Part shown: piece by piece, positions 1 through 9,072 of the stretch
Layout: each line of letters starts with the position of its first letter
Position numbering within the stretch: the first letter of the stretch is position 1
NCBI RefSeq assembly: GCF_000478195.2
Contig: NZ_AUZM01000010.1
Coordinates: 1-64,000, forward strand
Direction of reading: 5' to 3'
Origin: Lyngbya aestuarii BL J
GTDB lineage: Bacteria > Cyanobacteriota > Cyanobacteriia > Cyanobacteriales > Microcoleaceae
Length of the DNA: 64,000 nucleotides
Translations under genes and position numbers: made by a program
The notes under the pieces: model-generated
Seen by the model: the letters and a program-made list of their open reading frames with translations, nothing else
Databases searched by the model: none
Told to the model about the DNA's origin: nothing

Positions 1-533
<533 letters not shown>

Positions 534-661
534 GACCCACCGGTTTGTCAGTGATAACACTGCGATCGCAGGTTGTTAAAGTCCCGGAAAATCAAGTATT
601 GAGGATTCTTCGCCTCCCCAAATCAACATCTCGGACAATTTTGTTAACTTTAATGAATTTT
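534..661. repeat. 128-bp direct repeat, copy A
   Basis: This stretch recurs at 1402-1529 in the same orientation with only three base differences (one at the C/A before the HIP1 octamer, two adjacent ones at CG/AA in the middle). Both copies contain GCGATCGC. The two copies bracket the cold-shock-domain gene and lie 868 bases apart. No terminal inverted repeat or target duplication was found, so it looks like a duplicated segment rather than a complete insertion element. Confidence 0.9.
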
Positions 662-698
662 ATTTTGCTAGATTCAAAACCTTGTTAGTCTGCGGCAC

Positions 699-1226
699 CT
701 ACCTTGGTGCTTTGTGCCAACCCTCTGCGATCGCTTCTGACTCCGTACAAAACCACCTTTCTCCGCTTGTTGGATCAATAACCGTTGATTCGTAATCTTC
801 CATCCCGGGAAGGTGATCAACCTTGTTTCCTGTATTGTGGGAAATGTTCCCTTTGATCGTACATTCTGGTTTGGTGACGGATTGAATAACAGACGGAGAG
901 CGACTCGGACTGAATTGCATTGCCCAAAACACACCGACAGCGAGAATTCCAAGACCAATAACAGTTTCGAGTACACCTAGTTTCCTGGGTTTGTGGTGGG
1001 TTGCTAAGGGTCGAGATACAACACCCTCAATAGAAGCTTTAACAGCCCGAACCTTCCCGTTTGCTTCCGTAACTCGCTGGTACAAAATCCGATCTCCTAC
1101 TTTTGGGGGACGAGCCGATCCCTTCAGCGCACTAATATGCAGGAAAACGTCTTTACCGCCATCATCCGGTTTGATGAAGCCAAAACCTCTATCATCTTTC
1201 CATGTTGTTAATCGCCCTTTATTCAT
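699..1226 (-). CDS. Cold-shock-domain protein with one membrane segment and a C-terminal sunset-like domain
   Basis: A 175-aa protein with three parts. Residues 1-66 form a cold shock domain with the RNA-binding signature GRLTTWKDDRGFGFIKPDDG and then DVFLHISAL. Residues about 83-102 (LGVLETVIGLGILAVGVFWA) form one membrane helix. The tail from about 120 has CTIKGNIS, a HLPG turn and GERWFCTESEAIAEGW, which matches the small Cys-containing module called the sunset domain (memory-based assignment). CSD proteins bind single-stranded nucleic acid; here the domain would be tethered to the membrane with the tail probably on the other side. Cold-shock induction cannot be seen in the sequence. It is the only gene between the two copies of a 128-bp repeat, which hints at movement or duplication of the segment. 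Confidence 0.85.
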   Translation of the reverse strand: MNKGRLTTWKDDRGFGFIKPDDGGKDVFLHISALKGSARPPKVGDRILYQRVTEANGKVRAVKASIEGVVSRPLATHHKPRKLGVLETVIGLGILAVGVFWAMQFSPSRSPSVIQSVTKPECTIKGNISHNTGNKVDHLPGMEDYESTVIDPTSGERWFCTESEAIAEGWHKAPR

Positions 1227-1401
1227 AACAAGTTTCTTGAAATAGCCTGATAACGATTCGCCTGATCGTCGTTTTCCTGATTGGGATATCTCTATAGCAA
1301 TAATAAATTATTTGAGGGGATCGCTCGTCAATTTTGGGGGCTGAGATTGATTCATGTTTTACAAATCAAGTAACATTGCTATAAAAGTTCTGCGATCGCC
1401 G

Positions 1402-1529
1402 GACCCACCGGTTTGTCAGTGATAACAATGCGATCGCAGGTTGTTAAAGTCCCGGAAAATCAAGTATTGAGGATTCTTAACCTCCCCAAATCAACATCTC
1501 GGACAATTTTGTTAACTTTAATGAATTTT
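1402..1529. repeat. 128-bp direct repeat, copy B
   Basis: Second copy of the repeat at 534-661, 125 of 128 bases identical, same orientation, located upstream of the cold-shock-domain gene. A 61-codon open frame runs through it, but the frame is not maintained outside the repeat and resembles no family I recognise. Confidence 0.9.
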
Positions 1530-1556
1530 CAGATTTCTATCCCAGGCGTCAGGTCT

Positions 1557-1663
1557 GTAGGGGCGGGTTCCGAATTAATCTCTGTTTCCCACCAATAACT
1601 GATCTAAACCCGCCCGGAAGGGTATGTTTCGGGCGCAAGTTTCGGGCGCATTGCCATGCGCCC
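1557..1663. repeat. REP-like palindromic repeats downstream of the TpsB gene
   Basis: Two hairpin units lie side by side. The first has arms GGGCGGGTT at 1561-1569 and AACCCGCCC at 1607-1615. The second, at 1644-1663, is GGGCGCAT, a 4-base loop, then ATGCGCCC. Motifs of this kind (GGGGCGGGTT... and GGGCGCA...TGCGCCC) are common interspersed repeats in filamentous cyanobacteria. They sit just beyond the 3' end of the leftward TpsB gene and could act as transcript ends. Confidence 0.7.
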
Positions 1664-1693
1664 CTACAACACTGAAAACTGATAACTGCTATC

Positions 1694-1725
1694 ACTGGTG
1701 ACTGGTGACTGGTGACTGGTGACTG
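1694..1725. repeat. Heptamer tandem repeat (ACTGGTG x4.5)
   Basis: Four perfect tandem copies of ACTGGTG followed by a partial ACTG, ending at the stop codon of the TpsB gene. This is a short tandemly repeated repetitive sequence (STRR) of the type known in filamentous cyanobacteria. Copy number is probably variable between isolates. Confidence 0.9.
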
Positions 1726-1726
1726 T

Positions 1727-3631
1727 TTACGGTGTATAGGTAACGCTAAAATAGAACCCATCATCTTGAATATTATTACCGCGATCTTGTAGGTCAACCA
1801 AAGGCACCCCATAATCTAAACGTAGGTTCAAGCCCGGTAAAGGTTCCCACAATATTCCCATCCCAACTCCGACTAAAAAAGTTTTCCCAAACAAACGGTT
1901 CGGGTTTTCATCATTATTCCAAACCGTTCCCACATCGATAAACGGTGCCAATTGCAGTTGAGGCTGTTCAGCTTCATCGCGGATCAACGTAAACCGATCT
2001 TCAACCGAAAACCGAAAGCCATTATCACCTGAGCGAATATTTTGACGATAACCCCGTACCGACAAACCCCCACCGATAACAAACTGTTGGGCGGGAAACA
2101 ACGCATCAGCCGACAGTTGGACATCTCCCTGAACGATTAATAAATGATCATCACCCAGACGTTGTACCCGTTGCACCTGACCCAACCAACTGAGAAAATT
2201 AGAATTGGGTAAACTGTCGGTATTGGTCGCTCCAAATAACTCCGTGCCGATGCTAAACTGCGATCGCAAAGCCCAAGCCCCCAAGCGATCGCGGCGAATG
2301 TAGTCTTGTCCGAACTTAAATACACTGGTTCGAGTGACGCCATCATCTTCAGGCCCGAGTCCAAAGGCAGTCCCATCGCCATCTTGAAAGGTTTGGCTGC
2401 GTTGATAAGCGTAACCCACCGACAGGGCAAATTCTTGGATTGGGGTGCGAATTAACGGTTGACGATAGCTAATTTCGTAGCGCTGTGACTTGCCATCAAT
2501 ATTAAACTCATCAAAGGGTTCTTGAATGATTGTATTCCAATACGGGGGAACTCTAATTTGAATAGTGCCATTCATGGCATTAATCGGAATACTATAGAGA
2601 AAATCCAAAATATCGGATTCTCCCTCGGTAATTAGGCGAGTGGTATTGTAGGAGACAAAGATTAAATCTCCCCGTCCAGTCAGGTTAAGATGGCGCAAAT
2701 TGAGGCCTAAGCGTTCTGAACCAATACTCGGGGGAGAATAGTTATCGGCACTGATTCCCGCTTGAAATGGATTCGCTTCGGTAACACGGACAATTAAAAC
2801 ACTTTGCCCTTCTTGGGTTCCGGCGCGTAAACTGGCTTCAACGGTTTCAAATAGCGGATTTGCCCGGAGTAAACGCAGTTGATCTTCCAAACGGGCGGTG
2901 CTGAGGGGTTTTTCGGCGCCCAATTGAACGCGATCACGAATATAGTTGGGATCGAGGCGTTGAGTTCCTTCGATGTCAATCCGTTCTAAGGAGCCTTCAA
3001 TCACCTGAATTTGGACAACTCCTTCACTAATGGTTTGTTCAGGAACAATCGCTCTAGAGGTGATATAGCCGCGTTCGAGGTAGATTTCAGTAATTTTGTT
3101 GGCGGTATCTTGCAGTTGCACCAGGGTTACAGAGCGTCCTTCTAAGGGGGCAACAAGGGTGTTAATTTCTTCTGGGGTTAAAATCGTGCTACCCGTGATT
3201 TCGACTCGGGTGACGGGAATGGGAGGGGTTTCGGGAGTCAGTTGATTGTCGGTTGGGGGTTCGCTTTGGATGTCGGGTTGTTCGGGTTGTTCGGGTTGAG
3301 GGGATTCGGGAGAGGGTTGTAAAAAGCGATCGCGATTGGGATCAGGACGGGGATTGAGAGGGCCAGAAGGTAAATTTTCGGTCGGAGAATCAACGGTTTG
3401 TGAGAAGACAGAATTGGTAGGGGTGCTTTGATCAAAAGGCTGGGTGGGAAGATGTAAATCGAGGGGAACCTGTACTAGCGGTGTAGAAAACTTTGAATTT
3501 TTTTGATATGGTTTCAAATCTTCTAAGTGGGTACTGGCGGCAATAGAAGCGAACGAGAGTACCAAAAAGATTGTATTAGAAATGATCACTCCACACCACA
3601 AAAATCCAATGCACACACACCTAGCCATCAA
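1727..3631 (-). CDS. ShlB/FhaC/HecB-type outer-membrane transporter (TpsB)
   Basis: A 634-aa two-partner-secretion transporter of the Omp85 superfamily, which exports a large TpsA exoprotein across the outer membrane. Residues 1-33 are a signal peptide with a hydrophobic core. A Pro-rich low-complexity linker (about 70-135) follows, then a POTRA_2-type domain (about 142-215, VTRVEITGSTILTPEEINTL), a second POTRA-like segment, and the 16-strand barrel with the conserved loop L6 motif VRGYRQN near residue 528. It ends in an aromatic/Tyr-containing beta strand (FYFSVTYTP) as expected for BAM insertion. No TpsA (filamentous haemagglutinin-like) gene lies beside it; a DUF928 gene is the nearest upstream neighbour on the same strand, a pairing I recall as frequent in cyanobacteria. 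Confidence 0.93.
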   Translation of the reverse strand: MMARCVCIGFLWCGVIISNTIFLVLSFASIAASTHLEDLKPYQKNSKFSTPLVQVPLDLHLPTQPFDQSTPTNSVFSQTVDSPTENLPSGPLNPRPDPNRDRFLQPSPESPQPEQPEQPDIQSEPPTDNQLTPETPPIPVTRVEITGSTILTPEEINTLVAPLEGRSVTLVQLQDTANKITEIYLERGYITSRAIVPEQTISEGVVQIQVIEGSLERIDIEGTQRLDPNYIRDRVQLGAEKPLSTARLEDQLRLLRANPLFETVEASLRAGTQEGQSVLIVRVTEANPFQAGISADNYSPPSIGSERLGLNLRHLNLTGRGDLIFVSYNTTRLITEGESDILDFLYSIPINAMNGTIQIRVPPYWNTIIQEPFDEFNIDGKSQRYEISYRQPLIRTPIQEFALSVGYAYQRSQTFQDGDGTAFGLGPEDDGVTRTSVFKFGQDYIRRDRLGAWALRSQFSIGTELFGATNTDSLPNSNFLSWLGQVQRVQRLGDDHLLIVQGDVQLSADALFPAQQFVIGGGLSVRGYRQNIRSGDNGFRFSVEDRFTLIRDEAEQPQLQLAPFIDVGTVWNNDENPNRLFGKTFLVGVGMGILWEPLPGLNLRLDYGVPLVDLQDRGNNIQDDGFYFSVTYTP

Positions 3632-4071
3632 AAAACCTCCGACTGGGTACTCCTGTTTCTAGAGGGAGAGGAATTTCCTAGAACACCAGAAGGAGTTGAA
3701 ACATCATATAGAGTTCCGAACTCAATTACGATATAGATTAACCAGCGATCGCAGCGGGTTTCATCGTTGAATGGCGAAGTCATTGGTGACTGACTCTTTT
3801 GAGGGTTCTTATCCCCTAAGCGAAGGTGGCTTTGTGCAATTAGAGTAGATCTAGCAGCACTTGTGAGGATATCCTCAAACCCGACAGTAAACACAGCCAT
3901 CTCGCGTGAAATTGCCTTGCTGACTAACTACGCTAGTCTAGCCCACAAGATACCCAAATCTGCAACTCTGATTGGGAGGGTAGTAAATGCGGAGAAAATA
4001 CTCTTTGCAGTAAACAGGGAAAAGAACTGATCACTGTCTCCCCAACACCTGAACTTTTGTGAAAGTGGATT
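3632..4071. other. Gene-free region between DUF928 and TpsB genes
   Basis: About 440 bases with no gene that I can support. A 90-codon leftward frame fills 3628-3900 and overlaps the TpsB start by four bases, but its composition and sequence look non-coding. The region is AT-rich toward the DUF928 stop and carries one GCGATCGC. Confidence 0.5.
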
Positions 4072-4944
4072 TTATTGTTCTAAAGTAGATTGAATCAATT
4101 CGCTAGAAATCAGAGGTTGAGGAGCAATATCACCTAAACCGACAGAGTTTAAGAGTTCCGCCCAACGTTGCTGAATAACTGTATCTTCTGGGTTCGATAG
4201 ACGCAACTGAGCTAAGGTGCTGACGGTTTCATACCAAAGTGCTTCTTCGGCGTAAAGGTTTAGGCGTTCACTGGGTTGTTCGCTTTCTAACGCTTGAAGT
4301 TGATTGGGACTGAGAGCAACTCGGTTAATCCATCCATTAATGACAATATCGCCGGATGGATCAAAAGTATCGGGTTCACAGCGAATTGTTAAATACCAAT
4401 GATAGTTTTTATTGACTTCTAAAGTGGGCGCATCCTCGTATTGTGAAAGATCAAGACCAATGACTCCGGCTTTTGTCTCTTTCATCTCTAAGGTCTTTTC
4501 GTAGAGGGTGTCGTCTTCTTCATCCAAGAGTTCAAACTTGACTAAGACTGTTTCTAGGGATGTGGGAATATAGTAATAAATTGTTGGTTTTTCTAATGCA
4601 GTACGACCGAGGGTTGAGGTGGGAATCAAAGCCGTAACCCCACCCGGACATCTTCCCCGTGTTCCAGCCCCTTCTCGTCTTCCCGGCGTTCCCCGACTCG
4701 GTGGTGTAAAATTGTTCCACTCTGTTTGGGAAAGTTGACTGCGTGGAGTTTGCTGATTATCGGCTTGGACGATTGTTGTCGCCAATGGAAAATCAACCGA
4801 TTGAACCGGAAAAAGAGGACTCATTGGAACCGCATGAATGGAACGTGCCTGTACTGGTAGCATTAAACTATTGGCAACGATTTCCAAGAAGAAAGCTAGG
4901 GAAAATGTTGTAATGATCTGTTGAGGAGAGGCTGTCGGAACCAT
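4072..4944 (-). CDS. DUF928 domain protein (exported)
   Basis: A 290-aa protein with an N-terminal hydrophobic signal (about residues 9-33, FSLAFFLEIVANSLMLPVQA) and the DUF928 core from about residue 77 to 215. Signature segments are FTPPSRGTPGRREGAGTRG, then CPGG, a YYYIP strand, and KNYHWYLTIRCEP followed by INGWINRV. The function of DUF928 is not known; the genes occur in cyanobacteria close to TpsB/haemolysin transporters and CHAT-domain genes. The neighbouring TpsB gene on the same strand fits that pattern, and a role in an export or surface system is inferred from context only. A helical C-terminal part follows the core. Confidence 0.88.
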   Translation of the reverse strand: MVPTASPQQIITTFSLAFFLEIVANSLMLPVQARSIHAVPMSPLFPVQSVDFPLATTIVQADNQQTPRSQLSQTEWNNFTPPSRGTPGRREGAGTRGRCPGGVTALIPTSTLGRTALEKPTIYYYIPTSLETVLVKFELLDEEDDTLYEKTLEMKETKAGVIGLDLSQYEDAPTLEVNKNYHWYLTIRCEPDTFDPSGDIVINGWINRVALSPNQLQALESEQPSERLNLYAEEALWYETVSTLAQLRLSNPEDTVIQQRWAELLNSVGLGDIAPQPLISSELIQSTLEQ

Positions 4945-5180
4945 GATGAACTTACTTGCAGGTAAACCTAGCCAAGATGAATGACTGTTCTATTGTATCT
5001 AATGTTCCTGTGAAGCATCCCAAAATCTGCTCTTAATTTATATTTGAGAGAAATCTTCTGCACGCGGATGGGATTGACTGACCAGATTTCCTGGACTATT
5101 CTATCTAACGCGATCGCAAATGTTTAATCCTTTGTTGATTCTTAATGCGAAAATTCACTTAATCTTGATATCTTAAGCTT

Positions 5181-6884
5181 ATGACAGTTAGCCCGAATGT
5201 TGATTCATCTACTCAAATCACAAACTCTCGTTCTATCGCCCGAACAATCCGACCTATGGGAGTTTCTTTGCTACGGGGTCTGGCGTTTTCAGGAAATACT
5301 CTGTTTGCGATTGATAGTCTGCGGGGATTTTTGCTGAAAGTTGACCCAAAAACGGATAATACAACGGTTGTTAATCCTTATTTGGTTTCTGAGTTTACTG
5401 ATGTGACGGGTTTAGCTATTTGGGAAGATACGCTGTGGTATACACGCGATGAACGGGTTTATTTTTGTCAAAATGCTCTCCAAGATGACCAAATTGTTAA
5501 TCTCGCTCCGGAACTTTTTGCCACACTTCCCTATGAAGCAAATGGTGTGGCTGTTTTGCAATATACAGTTTATGTGACTTGCCAAAGAGCGGGCTATATT
5601 TTTGTGTTTAGTCGGGAAACGGGTCGAGAAATTACTCGGTTTCCAACTCCGGGTATTGGAATAGAAAATATTACGGTTCGCGATGAAGAACTATGGGTTT
5701 GTGACCGCACTGAACAGACGGTTTACTGTCTAGAACGAGGAACAGGAAAGACTCTATTTAGTGTTTTAACTCCTTTTGAATTTCCGAGTGGATTAGCTTT
5801 TCATCTCGATCCTCAGACGGGTGAAGATGTGCTTTATGTTGCCTATTCGGGTGATGAATTGTATATTTTGGATAATCCTAATTCTGAGGAACAATATCAA
5901 CTGGCTAAACGTGATCGCTCGTTTATTCATCCGCTCTATTATCACTATAACCAACAGGAACGCTACGCGACTTCTAATGGTTATTTGATTGAGATGTCTT
6001 ATGTTGAAGAACTTAAACCGCTTGATGAGGTGATTCTTGAAGATGTAGAATGGCGGATTGCTTTACCCTCGGAAACAAACCGACAAAAAATTAGAGAAAT
6101 TACGGCGATTGGAATGCCATTTACAGAGGAAATTCAAGAGGGAGAACGGGTTGCGGTTTTTAAGTTTAAACCGTTTAATTCCAAAGAAAGACGTATTTTT
6201 GGCTGGAAAGCTTTGTTAGAAGTACGGGCAATTAAATATCAACTAACCCCTTTGGATGTGGAGGATATTCAGCCCCTAACGCCTGATTTTAGAGCGAAGT
6301 ATTTAGTTGATGATGATAACTTGGCAATGGAGTCAGCCGTGGTAAAAGATGCGGCGGAAGCTGCGGTGGGAACAGAGACAAATATTCTGCGAAAATTACT
6401 CAATATTCGCAATTATGTTTATGATCAACTCTCCTATAGTCTCACCTCAAAAATTGAAACTCCTGATGTTGTTTTAGAACGGGGAATTGGTTCTTGTGGA
6501 GAATATGTGGGGGCTTTACTGGCTTTAGGGCGACTGAATGGAATTGCTTGTCGTACCGTTGGGCGGTATAAATGTCCGGCTTTTCCAGAACAGAAAAATA
6601 TTCCTCTACCCGCAGAGTATAATCATGTCTGGTTAGAGTTTTATATTCCGGGATTTGGTTGGGTTCCAATGGAGTCTAATCCGGATGATATTCAAGACCT
6701 TGGCCCCTATCCTTTACGATTTTTTATGGGTTTGGCTTGGTATCATATTGAAATTGGAAAAGGGATTAAGTTTCAGCAGCTTAGAAACAAAGGTCTACCT
6801 GTTAATAAGGAGGAGGTTTCTGTGGGAAGTTTAGCCATTAACCATGTGCGATTTATCATTCGAGAAGAATTACCCGCAGAGTAA
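5181..6884 (+). CDS. Beta-propeller plus transglutaminase-like cysteine protease/transferase protein
   Basis: 567 aa, no signal peptide. Residues about 25-270 are repetitive strand-rich blades (LRGLAFSGNTLFAIDSLRGF, LAIWEDTLWYT, VRDEELWVCDRTEQTVYCLE) suggesting a WD/NHL-type propeller. The C-terminal part (about 390-530) is a transglutaminase-like domain with the catalytic Cys in GSCGEY (Cys439), the His in YNHVWLEFY (His482) and the acidic/Asn residue in GWVPMESNPDD. The family includes peptidases and amide-modifying enzymes; the substrate cannot be told. The ATG at 5181 is the first start in the frame; the downstream 46-aa gene begins 51 bases after the stop. Confidence 0.85.
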   Translation: MTVSPNVDSSTQITNSRSIARTIRPMGVSLLRGLAFSGNTLFAIDSLRGFLLKVDPKTDNTTVVNPYLVSEFTDVTGLAIWEDTLWYTRDERVYFCQNALQDDQIVNLAPELFATLPYEANGVAVLQYTVYVTCQRAGYIFVFSRETGREITRFPTPGIGIENITVRDEELWVCDRTEQTVYCLERGTGKTLFSVLTPFEFPSGLAFHLDPQTGEDVLYVAYSGDELYILDNPNSEEQYQLAKRDRSFIHPLYYHYNQQERYATSNGYLIEMSYVEELKPLDEVILEDVEWRIALPSETNRQKIREITAIGMPFTEEIQEGERVAVFKFKPFNSKERRIFGWKALLEVRAIKYQLTPLDVEDIQPLTPDFRAKYLVDDDNLAMESAVVKDAAEAAVGTETNILRKLLNIRNYVYDQLSYSLTSKIETPDVVLERGIGSCGEYVGALLALGRLNGIACRTVGRYKCPAFPEQKNIPLPAEYNHVWLEFYIPGFGWVPMESNPDDIQDLGPYPLRFFMGLAWYHIEIGKGIKFQQLRNKGLPVNKEEVSVGSLAINHVRFIIREELPAE

Positions 6885-6934
6885 AATATAATTAATCAGA
6901 TGTTTGGATACATTATCCTAAAAAGGAGGTTTCG

Positions 6935-7075
6935 ATGGAATTTTCTGTACTGAATATTTTGGCATTAACGGCTTCAGTTCTAATGGTGATTGTCACAGGA
7001 GGAATTGCTTATCTAACAGCGATGGAATGGCGCGATCGCAGACGAGAAGAGCGAGAAAAAAGACAACAGCGTTAG
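6935..7075 (+). CDS. 46-aa single-pass membrane peptide
   Basis: A short gene with an excellent AAGGAGG ribosome site six bases before the ATG. The product has one membrane helix (about residues 5-29, LNILALTASVLMVIVTGGIA) and a strongly charged tail (MEWRDRRREEREKRQQR) that should face the cytoplasm. The stop is followed by a hairpin. I believe similar MEWRDRRRxER peptides occur in other cyanobacteria, but I cannot name a function. It may share a transcript with the transglutaminase gene upstream. Confidence 0.75.
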   Translation: MEFSVLNILALTASVLMVIVTGGIAYLTAMEWRDRRREEREKRQQR

Positions 7076-7096
7076 CCATTGTTTTGAGAGGAAAGT

Positions 7097-7157
7097 AAAC
7101 CCGGTTTTTAAAAGAGTTTGTGCTTGATCTAAAGTACATCTCAAAAACTGGGTTTTT
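7097..7157. terminator. Hairpin between convergent genes
   Basis: Inverted repeat with arms around AAACCCGGTTTTT (7098-7110) and AAAAACTGGGTTTT (7143-7156). The loop is about 30 bases. It separates the rightward 46-aa gene from the leftward EamA gene and touches the EamA stop codon, so it can serve both directions. Confidence 0.55.
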
Positions 7158-8088
7158 AGACTAACTTCGGGCTTCGCCCTAACGCAATAGTTGCCGAACC
7201 TGCGACGACTAAAAAAGCACCTAAAATTGCAACGGGGGTATGATGTTCGGGTGTTACTAACGCCGGAGAAAGACTAGAAAATATTCCAACACAAACCAGT
7301 GTTACAATCGGTGTGATCGCTAAAACTGCACTCACTTTTGAGGCTTCCCAATGTTCTAAGGCTTCTGCAAAAGCTCCGTAAGCAATTAAAGTATTTAAGC
7401 CACAAAATAGTAGAATAGCGAGTTCTAACAGATTAAGGTTGAGAACGGTTTGGGACGTAGAAAATGGGGCAAATAATAGGGTTGAACCTCCATAAATTCC
7501 GAACATAATATGAGCGGATGGAAGTTGCAATAAAAGTTGTTTTTGGGCTAAAGCATAAATCGCCCAACAAACAGCAGCCCAGAAAATCAAAAAACTCCCA
7601 AATAAATATTGATTTGGAGAACTTATCATCATTTTAAGTTGTTCATTAAAAAACAAAATAAAACCTAATACTAGGATTCCTAAACCACACCACTGACGAC
7701 GAGTATAACGTTCTTTGAAGATGATCATTGCACCCAATCCCATAAAGACAGGGGCTATTTGAATTAAAACTTCTGCTGTTGTTGCGGAGGTATTGGCTAA
7801 ACCCGAAACAAATAATAAATAATTACCTGCTAAAAAGAAAGTGGCAATTCCCCATAATTTAAAAGATACTTTTTGTAATCTTTGCCAAGAGGGAAGTTGA
7901 CGTTTCCAGGTTAAATAGCTTCCCAATGCAATAAAAGCAATTAAAAACCGAAGTCCGGTTAATGTATAGACATCTAGAACTTTTAAAGTAATGTTTAAAG
8001 CCAGAGGAAGAATACCCCAAAGAAAACAGGTTGTCAGGGTTAGGGCTAACCCCACGCGCCATTTTCCCGAAACTGAATGAAGTTGCAT
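7156..8088 (-). CDS. EamA/DMT-superfamily transporter
   Basis: 310 aa with about ten hydrophobic helices in two five-helix halves, the usual architecture and length of EamA (formerly DUF6) drug/metabolite transporters in the inner membrane. The first half includes TTCFLWGILPLALNI and GLRFLIAFIALGSYL; the second begins near WAAVCWAIYALAQKQ. Such proteins exchange small metabolites such as amino acids or nucleobases; the substrate here is unknown. It stands alone, convergent to the 46-aa gene and divergent from the small membrane protein at 8267. Confidence 0.9.
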   Translation of the reverse strand: MQLHSVSGKWRVGLALTLTTCFLWGILPLALNITLKVLDVYTLTGLRFLIAFIALGSYLTWKRQLPSWQRLQKVSFKLWGIATFFLAGNYLLFVSGLANTSATTAEVLIQIAPVFMGLGAMIIFKERYTRRQWCGLGILVLGFILFFNEQLKMMISSPNQYLFGSFLIFWAAVCWAIYALAQKQLLLQLPSAHIMFGIYGGSTLLFAPFSTSQTVLNLNLLELAILLFCGLNTLIAYGAFAEALEHWEASKVSAVLAITPIVTLVCVGIFSSLSPALVTPEHHTPVAILGAFLVVAGSATIALGRSPKLV

Positions 8089-8266
8089 TGGCAGTATAAT
8101 TTGAGTAGGATTAGTGCAAGATATGGTTTGGTAATCTCGAACGTATTGTAACAGAATATATTAAGTTTTTTAGTTTTAACTTATCTTTATTTTATTTTCT
8201 TCTATTTTTCTCAAGAGTAGAGTAAAATCATCAAATGAGTAGTCTTTAAAATCAAGTCGAGGAATC

Positions 8267-8608
8267 ATGCGAATTCTGATCTCAATTGCCGGGGTATTCC
8301 TGGTGCTTCTCGGGGTTTATTTTCTGGGTCAAAATATTGTTTTTACCTCTCGAATTTTACGATATTGGTGGCAAGATGTGTCGGCGGCAAGTTCAGTTAT
8401 TTTACTAATTTTAGGGATTGTTTCTTTAGTTTTTTTTCCTCGGGAAACTGGAAACTTAGGTTGGGTCTTTGTGGTAGCGGGAGTAGCTTTAGTGTTTATC
8501 AATAGTCGTGTTTTACTCAAACCCACCAGTTTATGGTCATTTTTTGTTGCTTTTGTATCGATGACAGCCGGATTTAAACTGATTCGTACAGGTCGAATAG
8601 ATTTTTGA
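8267..8608 (+). CDS. Small four-helix membrane protein, unknown function
   Basis: 113 aa and nearly all hydrophobic, with about four membrane helices (residues 1-24, 43-59, 64-81 and 89-107). A GAGG motif precedes the ATG. I do not recognise the family. It lies 29 bases upstream of a disrupted secreted-protein gene on the same strand, so the two were probably cotranscribed. Confidence 0.7.
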   Translation: MRILISIAGVFLVLLGVYFLGQNIVFTSRILRYWWQDVSAASSVILLILGIVSLVFFPRETGNLGWVFVVAGVALVFINSRVLLKPTSLWSFFVAFVSMTAGFKLIRTGRIDF

Positions 8609-8637
8609 GTTTAAGATTTCTAATGGAGTCGTCAACA

Positions 8638-8988
8638 ATGTTAATATTAATGTCAGATCTAGCCAAAATCTCAACTCTATTCAAATTACTTTTAGTCGGG
8701 GGATTAATATTGAGTACATCTTCCCCAGTGTCTGCTTTACCTGAAGATATTCGAGAATAAACCTGTCTACAATATGAATCCCAACCCGGAGGAATTGCAG
8801 ATTGTGAAAATGGCTTTAATGTGGGTTATGAAGTTGGTGTAAGCGCAGGTCAAAACTACAGTTAAAATAATTCTCAACCCTCTGAACCCGATGTTGAAAA
8901 AGAGTTTGGAGATAGTGTAACCAACAATTACAAAGAAGGATATCTTTCCGGTTATCGCGTCGGTTTTCAGGAGGGTTATCAAAATTAG
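8638..8988 (+). pseudogene. Small secreted protein gene interrupted by two in-frame TAA codons
   Basis: One frame runs for 116 codons from ATG 8638 to TAG 8986 and is interrupted only by TAA at 8758-8760 and 8863-8865. The first part is a clear signal peptide (LFKLLLVGGLILSTSSPVSA, cleavage after VSA). The rest carries a repeated glycine-tyrosine pattern (FNVGYEVGVSAG, NYKEGYLSGYRVGFQEGY). Both stops sit where a glutamine would fit (RE*TCLQ and NYS*NNSQ), so each could be a single CAA-to-TAA transition; there is no frameshift. As it stands only a 40-residue signal peptide fragment would be made. Recent inactivation is the simplest reading; suppression or a sequencing error are alternatives. 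Confidence 0.75.
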
Positions 8989-9011
8989 GAGATTTAAAAC
9001 CTTAAGAAACA

Positions 9012-9038
9012 ACGCGAGATGATCGATATCTCTCGCGT
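9012..9038 (-). terminator. Likely prk terminator
   Basis: An 8-bp perfect stem, ACGCGAGA (9012-9019) with TCTCGCGT (9031-9038), lies 35 bases beyond the prk stop. On the minus strand the stem is followed by a T-rich run (TTGTTTCTT). Confidence 0.65.
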
Positions 9039-9072
9039 CAGTTTTGGATTAAAAGATAGCAGCTTTAGTGTT

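Noticed and set aside
1303-1331. Promoter for the cold-shock-domain gene (TTGACG on the minus strand)
   Set aside because: No acceptable -10 box at 16-18 bases; the nearest TATTAT is 20 bases away.
1413-1598. 61-codon + frame running through repeat copy B
   Set aside because: It leaves the repeat into palindromic non-coding sequence; the equivalent frame in copy A ends differently, so it is not a conserved gene.
3628-3900. 90-codon leftward frame overlapping the TpsB start
   Set aside because: No ribosome site, no family resemblance and composition like non-coding DNA; the TpsB signal peptide start is well supported on its own.
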